Shown in pieces: positions 58,633 through 64,000 of a stretch of DNA of 64,000 nucleotides; the stretch's first letter is position 1; each line of letters starts with the position of its first letter. The stretch is from Azoarcus sp. KH32C. Lineage in GTDB: Bacteria > Pseudomonadota > Gammaproteobacteria > Burkholderiales > Rhodocyclaceae. The stretch is taken from assembly GCF_000349945.1 (NCBI RefSeq), contig NC_020516.1, forward strand, positions 372,001 through 436,000, in the 5' to 3' direction. The notes beneath the pieces are model-generated. The model saw only the letters and a list, made by a program, of their open reading frames with translations. It searched no databases and was not told where the DNA came from. The translations under genes and the position numbers were made by a program.

Positions 58633-61172
58633 GCGCTCGACATCCAGTCCTTGCCGTTGTAACTCGGCGCGCCGCAGCTGCCCTCGGTCCAGTTGCCGCT
58701 CGCTTGCCAGACGTTCACGCGCAGCACGGCCTGGTTGTAATAGGGGGCAATCGTCTCTTTGCTGTAGGTGGTGCTACCGACGGCCGTGCAGCCCGCTGCC
58801 TGCCCGCCTTCAGGGCCGACGCACGACAGGTTCACCAGGAAAGCCTTGTTCTTCCAGCCGTGCGGGACCGCAATGTGGCAGTACATGCAGGGCCGCACGG
58901 TCTTGCCGTCAAAGGCGTGGGATGCTTCCGACGACGAGCCGTCGAAGCCGCTGTTGTCGCCCGGGTTGTGGCAGCGCCCGCAGATGCCGTTGCTGCTGTT
59001 GCTGCCACGGGTGGTCGATGGCGTGAGGGTGGTGTCCCAATATCCCTTCAAGATGAAGTTGCGGTCCGAGCCGTGCGGGCCTTGAACCTTGGTTGTGTCC
59101 GGGCCGTTCGTCGTGGTGGTCGAGTCGGCTGCCTGGGTCCACGATCCGTAGGCGCCGTGGCAGTCCGAGCAGTACATCGTCTGTGTGCCGGTGCCGGAGA
59201 GGAAAGGATAGCGGACGTTGTCGAAGGTGCCGCTGCTGTTTCGCGTGCGCTCCTTCACGTCGCGCCCTGTCGGCCACATCACCGGGTGCCACGAACGGTG
59301 ATTGTTGCCGCCTGCGCCGCTCGATTGGGGCGCGGTGCCGGTGGGAACACAATCGCCACCGCCGCAGGCGGTACCGGCGTTCGTCTGCTCGCCCTGGTCA
59401 GTGCCAGAGGTGGGTGTGTCGGTGGCATAGACCGCGAATTCGGCGGCGACGTTGGTGTAGCGGGTCATGCCGTTGGTGTTGGAGGCGGTGCCTCCCGGAT
59501 AGCCCATCGTCGGCATATTGCCGCCTGAGGTGCCGCCATAATCCGAGTGGCACTTGAAGCACAGCTGGTATTCGCGCGTGAGATACGGCTGGGATTTGGC
59601 CGTGTCTGTCGAGCTGCCGGGGTCGCCCTTCTTGATGTCATAGCTCGCAGGAGCCTGAGGCCAGGTGCTCATGTTCCCGTACACGGGCTGCACGCCCCAG
59701 GCACCGCGCAGCACGCCCGACGCGACGTTGCCATTCGTTCCGGCAAGATCGTGGGTGCGCTTGTCCTTGTTTGCGTCACTGTTTGTGCCGTAAAACTTGC
59801 TGTTGCGGATCACGCGGTGCGGATTGTGGCAGTCGGTGCACTCGACGTGGCGGTTGCCATGGTTCCCCGACCCGAGCAGGGACGGCGGCTCGATGAAGTC
59901 CGCGTTGGTGATGTTGTGCTTTTCTTCCGTTGCCGCGCCGCCGCCTTGTGCGCTGGTAACGATCGGCATGTGGGTGGTGCGGCCGAATTCGAACTTGATG
60001 TCGGGCACGGTTCCCGTTGCGGCGACGACGGCCTTGGTCGCCGTGCCCTGGTGGCACTGGTAGCAGGTCTGCTCGATGGCAGACACGGTGGCCGGGTTGG
60101 AGGCCGCCGAGCCGGTCTGGTAGGCGCCGGCATCGGTGCCGACGACGGTCGAGTCGACGCCTTCCCGCAACAGCCGGCGCGTGCCTTGTGCCGTGTGGGT
60201 ATCGTGGCAGTTCAGGCAGGCCGCTTCCCAGACCTTCGTGCCGCGGGGGAATTCGCGGCGGTCGGCCGCGAGGTCCGCATAGCTTTCATCGGCAACCGTT
60301 GAGTTCGCGTGGGCGGAATTGGCCCACGTCGTGCCAAGCTTGTTGTGGCAGCCGAGGCAGATCTGGTCGTTTGCCGCGATGAAGTCTCCGCCGGCAGGCA
60401 CGACCTTTTGCAGACGGTTGAGGCGCAAGAATTTGGAGGCTTGGAGGTGCGGATCATGACAGCTCGTGCATTGCACCTTGCCCTCGTGGTCGAGCGGCAG
60501 CATCGGCTTGACGCCGGAACTGCGTTTTCCGACGACCACGGTACCGCCTGTCGTGTACGGCGGGCTGCGGAATTCCCCGTCGCTCGTTGCAAGATTACTG
60601 TCGAAGGTGAAGGAAATCGGATGATCGTTGCGCAGGTCGACGCCGAGGTTGCGGGTGAAGCCCGTGGTGACGCCGGTGCCGGCGGGCATCGTGCCAGTGA
60701 GGCCGGCGACGGTGGCCGGATTGGATTTGCCGTCGAGCACACCGACCGTGCCGAGGGCGAGCGTGCCGTCGTGACAGGACAGGCACAGTTTGGATGCGCC
60801 GCCGGGTTGGGGCAGCGTCTTGATGCCGGTGACCGGGTCGGGCGTGGCGTCGGTCGTGTCAAGGCTGTTCGACTGATAGGGCGAATAGGTGGCGATGTAG
60901 GTATTGCCGTCGGCGGTGCCTCCGCCGATCTTGCGGTTCCATAGAGGCGACGGCGCCGTGGTGTTTGCCGCGTGCGGGGTGTGGCAGAAGACGCAGATCT
61001 GATCTTCGCTGGTTGCCTTGACCGAGCCTGTTCCGGACGACGAAAGGTTGTGCTTGGTCGCCTTGATGTTGGCGGTGGTATTGAGCTGTGCGGGGGCGAT
61101 CGCAACGTAGCCGAACAGCGCGAGCGCCGTCAGCACGAAGGCATGAGACTTGCGGAAGTTTTTCATAACCAT
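58620..61172 (-). CDS. Eleven-heme c-type cytochrome with N-terminal OmcE-like module
   Basis: About 850 residues, signal from MVMKNFRKSHAFVLTALALF. Eleven CXXCH motifs occur in order: CVFCH, CLSCH, CTSCH, CLGCH, CLNCH, CYQCH, CTDCH, CFKCH, CSDCH, CGRCH, CMYCH. The first four lie in KHNLSSS, CVFCHTPH, SPLWN, CLSCHDGT, NLGVDLRNDHPISF, CTSCHDPH and CLGCHNK, the same module as the 21822-22658 tetraheme protein. Seven hemes follow in a Gly/Thr/Asn-rich extension ending in a Cys-bearing tail (about 800-850). It is large, exported and without a membrane anchor, so extracellular or surface location is likely (inference). Its own ResB/CcsA genes follow. Confidence 0.9.
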   Translation of the reverse strand: MVMKNFRKSHAFVLTALALFGYVAIAPAQLNTTANIKATKHNLSSSGTGSVKATSEDQICVFCHTPHAANTTAPSPLWNRKIGGGTADGNTYIATYSPYQSNSLDTTDATPDPVTGIKTLPQPGGASKLCLSCHDGTLALGTVGVLDGKSNPATVAGLTGTMPAGTGVTTGFTRNLGVDLRNDHPISFTFDSNLATSDGEFRSPPYTTGGTVVVGKRSSGVKPMLPLDHEGKVQCTSCHDPHLQASKFLRLNRLQKVVPAGGDFIAANDQICLGCHNKLGTTWANSAHANSTVADESYADLAADRREFPRGTKVWEAACLNCHDTHTAQGTRRLLREGVDSTVVGTDAGAYQTGSAASNPATVSAIEQTCYQCHQGTATKAVVAATGTVPDIKFEFGRTTHMPIVTSAQGGGAATEEKHNITNADFIEPPSLLGSGNHGNRHVECTDCHNPHRVIRNSKFYGTNSDANKDKRTHDLAGTNGNVASGVLRGAWGVQPVYGNMSTWPQAPASYDIKKGDPGSSTDTAKSQPYLTREYQLCFKCHSDYGGTSGGNMPTMGYPGGTASNTNGMTRYTNVAAEFAVYATDTPTSGTDQGEQTNAGTACGGGDCVPTGTAPQSSGAGGNNHRSWHPVMWPTGRDVKERTRNSSGTFDNVRYPFLSGTGTQTMYCSDCHGAYGSWTQAADSTTTTNGPDTTKVQGPHGSDRNFILKGYWDTTLTPSTTRGSNSSNGICGRCHNPGDNSGFDGSSSEASHAFDGKTVRPCMYCHIAVPHGWKNKAFLVNLSCVGPEGGQAAGCTAVGSTTYSKETIAPYYNQAVLRVNVWQASGNWTEGSCGAPSYNGKDWMSSACGF

Positions 61173-61235
61173 TGGATTGCCGTGGGTATCGGGCCGTCGG
61201 TCCGGAAGGATGGTGCGCCGCACATGCTATATGAA

Positions 61236-62828
61236 TTAAGGGATAGGCGCGAAATTGCGCGGTTCGCTACCTGATTTGGATTTCAGATCGCGGCGGTGGG
61301 CGTTGACCTTGCGCAGCATCTCCTTGACCGCCTCGGGCATGCGCTGGCCGGCGGCCATTTCCTGCATCTGGCCGGAGAGGTAGGAGTGGTTGATCAGGAT
61401 GTCGAACACGGAGAGCATGAATTCGCGCTTCCATGACGACAGCTGGTCGAGGTTCTGGAACTTGTGCATGAAGAAGTCGCGCGAGGCGCGGCCCAGGGCG
61501 CGTTCGACTTCTTCGAGGGTCATCGCGTCGGGTTTGACGACGGGCTGGACGAGGTTGTACTTGCTGTAGTCCTTGGTCGCGACGTGTTGTTCGAGCTGGG
61601 GATAGAGGTCGGCATAAGGCCACGGGGCGATCGCAAGGAAGAAGGCCATGTCCGGGTTGTAGAGCTTGGCGAGTTCGACCGCTTCCTTGAAGGTTTCGGG
61701 CGTGTCGCCGGGCATGCCGAGCACGAAGGAGGTCTCGGAGACGATGTCGGCGCCGTTGATGATTTCGATCGCGCGGCGCGAGTCTTCGGCCTTCGAGCCT
61801 TTCTTGAAGAGGTCGAGCGTGGCCTGCTGGCCGGCTTCGACGCCGACGTAGATGTGCTCGATGCCCGCGAGCGCGTAGCGGTCCATGATGTCCTCGTCGC
61901 GCACGATGTCGTCGACGCGGGTTTCCATCAGCAGGCGCACGCCGGGCTTGCGCTCGATCATGAGGTCGAGGATGCGGATCCAGCGCTCGCGGTCGAGCGT
62001 GGGGATTTCGTCGGCGAGCATCGCGACCTGGACGCCGTACTTCTGGTGCAGCATTTCGATTTCAGCGACGAAGTTCTCCGGGCTGCGTGCGCGCCAGCCG
62101 CGGCGCCAGAAAAGCTTTTGCGAGCAGAAGGAGCAGTCCTGCTGGCAGCCGCGTGCGGAGGAGACGATGGCGAGGCGGGCGTCGTTCTTGGCGCGGTACT
62201 TGTAGATCGGCCACTCGACGAGGTCCCAGGCGGTGGGTAGTGAGTCGAGGTCGCGGATGAAGGCGGCAGAGCGGGTGGCGATGACCTTGCCTTCGTGCAG
62301 GAAGGCGATGCCGGCGACCTTGGCGGGGTCGTCGCCGGCGTTGAGGCAGTTGAGGAGTTCCGGCAGCGTGCGCTCGCCCTCGCCGCGCACGACGAAGTCG
62401 ATTGCGTCGTGGTCGGCTTCGAGCATCTCCGGGTAGCAGAACGTGGCGTGCACGTTGCCGATGACGGTGACGATCTCGGGGTCGACTTGCTTGGCGAGGC
62501 GAAGCAGGCCGGTGGCGGCGACGATCGCGGCAGTGAACGCGGAGGTGCAGACGACATCGGGCCGGAAGTCCTCGAGCCGCTTGCGGATGTCGTCTTCCTT
62601 GTGCCACAGGGACATGGCATCGTAATAATCGACTTCATAGCCTGCGGCGCGCAGGGCGCCGGCGATGTAGACGAAGCCGACGTTGAGCCAGGTGCCGGCC
62701 GATTCGACGACCCCCGAGTGGTAGGGGACGGTGACGAGTGCGACGCGCTTGATCTTGCGCCGACGAGGAGTCGCCGGTGTGTTGCGCGGCGGGGGGATGA
62801 AAGTGATTGGGGTATCGGGTCTTTTCAT
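61236..62828 (-). CDS. B12-binding radical SAM protein
   Basis: A 530-residue protein with a cobalamin-binding domain (about 28-170, with IGNVHATF as the His loop) and a radical SAM domain with cluster cysteines C228, C232 and C235 (CQQDCSFC). The layout is that of BchE/HpnP-type class B enzymes, which methylate or rearrange unactivated carbons without oxygen. A perfect FNR-type box lies 70 nt upstream. It precedes the cytochrome operon on the same strand by about 64 nt but has its own promoter. Substrate unknown; the neighbouring LuxE-like gene points to lipid or acyl chemistry (weak inference). Confidence 0.9.
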   Translation of the reverse strand: MKRPDTPITFIPPPRNTPATPRRRKIKRVALVTVPYHSGVVESAGTWLNVGFVYIAGALRAAGYEVDYYDAMSLWHKEDDIRKRLEDFRPDVVCTSAFTAAIVAATGLLRLAKQVDPEIVTVIGNVHATFCYPEMLEADHDAIDFVVRGEGERTLPELLNCLNAGDDPAKVAGIAFLHEGKVIATRSAAFIRDLDSLPTAWDLVEWPIYKYRAKNDARLAIVSSARGCQQDCSFCSQKLFWRRGWRARSPENFVAEIEMLHQKYGVQVAMLADEIPTLDRERWIRILDLMIERKPGVRLLMETRVDDIVRDEDIMDRYALAGIEHIYVGVEAGQQATLDLFKKGSKAEDSRRAIEIINGADIVSETSFVLGMPGDTPETFKEAVELAKLYNPDMAFFLAIAPWPYADLYPQLEQHVATKDYSKYNLVQPVVKPDAMTLEEVERALGRASRDFFMHKFQNLDQLSSWKREFMLSVFDILINHSYLSGQMQEMAAGQRMPEAVKEMLRKVNAHRRDLKSKSGSEPRNFAPIP

Positions 62829-62897
62829 TGTTTTCCGGCAGCGGGATATGTTGGGGGCCTAACCTTGGGATGGTAGGCGAGCGCCACCGCTGCCGGT

Positions 62898-62911
62898 TTG
62901 ACGTACGTCAA
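62898..62911. promoter_or_regulatory. FNR/CRP-type box TTGACGTACGTCAA
   Basis: A perfect 14-bp palindrome of the TTGAY-N4-RTCAA class used by FNR/DNR regulators. On the minus strand a TACCAT -10-like hexamer (62870-62875) is centred about 32 nt downstream, consistent with a class II site at -41.5 and transcription start near 62863. It predicts oxygen- or NO-responsive control of the B12-radical SAM gene. Confidence 0.75.
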
Positions 62912-62966
62912 TGGGCCGGACGGAAGATGCTGCGCCGCCGTGTTACGGCGGCCAGCGCACGACGAA

Positions 62967-64000
62967 TCAGCGTGTCGCGGGACCCGGCGCAGGGCGTGGT
63001 GCGTCCTGCGGGTCGCGCGCGACCGGGTTGGCAAGCACCTCTTCGGTCAGCTGGTCGCACGGGCATGAAGGGGGGATCATCGGCAAGGCCTGCGTGCCGA
63101 CCGCCGTCGACGAGGGGTGCCGGGCACGGGCGAGTCCCATCTTGAAGCGGATCGAGAAATTCACATAGGCCTCGAGGAAGCGGAAGATGCGCTTGTCGCC
63201 CATCGGGCCGACGACGCGTTCGCTCGGCAGCGGAGTGACCTTGCCGTCGACGACGCGGGCGCGGCCGACGATCTGAAAGTGACCGTCGTCTTCGATATAG
63301 CCGAGGTTGTCGGTTTGCACGGCGAGGACAGTCGGGAGGTTCGCGAGGTCGTAGTGGCGCAGCAGGCCGATTTCGCCCGGCGGCAGCGGCTGCAGGTCGT
63401 CGAGGCCGACGGCGGCCACGCGCGCCCAGGGAGGGGTGGCGCGGCGGCGTTTGGAGTGGGTGCCGCGGATGGCGGCGCGCAGCGTGTCGTCAAAGTAGTT
63501 GGTGGCGCTTTCGGCCATGCCGAGCACGTTGACGCAGTGCGAGGCGGGCAGGCCGAGGACTTCGGCGGCGAGGCGGTAGTAGTCGTCCTGGGTGAGTTCG
63601 CCGAAGCGTCCGCGATAGCCGCCGCCGTCGCCGATGCGACTGCCCGGCGGAAGCCGGAAGGCGAGCCCGCGGGCCTTGCAGGCGTTGAAGAAGTACACGA
63701 AGGCGGAGGTCGAGCCGATCATCGCGACCGGCACACCCGTGGCTTCGGACTGTTCGAGGGCCGCGATCAGGCCCTTGATGTCGAGGCCGGAGTAGTCGAG
63801 CAGGAAGCGGCTGTCGGCGGTGCCGAAGTGGCGGCGGGTTTCGTCCATGCCGACGGCCATGCCCATCGACGGGGCCATCTCGGGGCTCGGCGCGAGGATC
63901 AGGACGCGGCAGCGCTGTCCTTGCTGGAAGTCCGGGAAAAGGTAGGCCGCCGTCATCACGCGGTTGGCCGTCAGGATCAGCTCGCGCCCGATCTCATCGC
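62967..64000 (-). CDS. LuxE/PaaK-like acyl-protein synthetase or CoA ligase (N-terminus cut by window edge)
   Basis: The frame is open to the window end, so the first part of the protein is missing. The visible 343 residues include STSAFVYFF, GSRIGDGGGYRGR, NVLGMAESATNYF (an adenylation-enzyme A5-like motif) and DNLGYIEDDGHFQIVGRARV (the ATP/ribose-binding D of ANL enzymes). LuxE and phenylacetate-CoA ligase share this fold and activate carboxylic acids as adenylates. A Pro/Ala-rich tail ends the protein. It lies upstream of the B12-radical SAM gene on the same strand with a 138-nt gap holding the FNR box. Confidence 0.8.
   Translation of the reverse strand, partial: DEIGRELILTANRVMTAAYLFPDFQQGQRCRVLILAPSPEMAPSMGMAVGMDETRRHFGTADSRFLLDYSGLDIKGLIAALEQSEATGVPVAMIGSTSAFVYFFNACKARGLAFRLPPGSRIGDGGGYRGRFGELTQDDYYRLAAEVLGLPASHCVNVLGMAESATNYFDDTLRAAIRGTHSKRRRATPPWARVAAVGLDDLQPLPPGEIGLLRHYDLANLPTVLAVQTDNLGYIEDDGHFQIVGRARVVDGKVTPLPSERVVGPMGDKRIFRFLEAYVNFSIRFKMGLARARHPSSTAVGTQALPMIPPSCPCDQLTEEVLANPVARDPQDAPRPAPGPATR

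Noticed and set aside
62967..64000. Bioluminescence (lux) genes
   Set aside because: Only a LuxE-like adenylating fold is visible; luciferase genes luxA/luxB are absent, and PaaK-like ligases share the motifs.
1..64000. Mobile elements, CRISPR arrays, rRNA and tRNA genes
   Set aside because: No transposase, integrase, direct-repeat array or RNA gene signature was found on reading both strands.

Overview
The window is GC-rich, gene-dense DNA from a Gram-negative bacterium. System II cytochrome c maturation genes (ResB/CcsA) sit with CcmC/CcmD, sigma-54-type promoters, an FNR-type box and O-antigen-like sugar genes. This fits a respiratory, facultatively anaerobic betaproteobacterium, perhaps of the Azoarcus/Thauera/Rhodocyclales kind. 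The genus is an inference from overall character, not from a marker gene. I see no rRNA, tRNA, CRISPR array or insertion sequence.

Region 1 (1-27.4 kb) is an electron-transfer island. It opens with an NtrC-type sigma-54 activator (cut by the window edge) and its membrane histidine kinase. A periplasmic operon follows: a Sel1 protein, a helical repeat protein, a double PilJ/NarX-type domain protein and a Tat-exported multicopper oxidase. Next come TlpA/ResA, CcmD and CcmC. Two pairs of c7-like triheme cytochromes are present, one on its own with a second copy of the helical repeat protein, the other inside a ten-gene operon (21681 down to 11184). That operon encodes a PpiC isomerase, an 815-residue outer-membrane beta-barrel, the triheme pair, two NHL propellers, ResB, CcsA, a divergent oxidase-subunit-I-like protein and a TPR protein. 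Upstream lie a tetraheme cytochrome with the motif order of the filament-forming OmcE family, an NHL lipoprotein, a second tetraheme cytochrome, a monoheme cytochrome, and a divergent operon of diheme and triheme class-I-like cytochromes. I read this as a candidate periplasm-to-surface electron conduit with its own maturation factors. Three good sigma-54 promoter matches precede cytochrome or maturation genes, which suggests a regulon of the adjacent two-component system.

Region 2 (27.4-42.4 kb) is envelope glycan and glycoprotein biosynthesis. Three tandem TMTC-like membrane proteins (GT-C fold plus TPR) are divergent from a DPM1-like polyprenyl-phosphate glycosyltransferase. An O-antigen-type set follows: VioA-like aminotransferase, PglD-like acyltransferase, flippase, three further glycosyltransferases, a methyltransferase and an epimerase.

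Region 3 (42.4-48.8 kb) is a Bat/MoxR operon: MoxR ATPase, DUF58, DUF4381, BatA-like VWA, fused BatB-BatC, BatD.

Region 4 (48.8-64 kb) holds two GT87-like membrane proteins, a DPM1-like transferase and an unusual GT2-radical SAM fusion. It then carries a second cytochrome module, one tightly overlapped operon reading down from 61172: an 11-heme cytochrome whose first four hemes repeat the OmcE-like module, ResB, two SUMF1-fold proteins, a TPR protein, CcsA and a GT87-like protein. The window ends with a B12-binding radical SAM gene behind an FNR-type box and the cut end of a LuxE/PaaK-like ligase. In all I count 37 CXXCH motifs in ten cytochrome genes.
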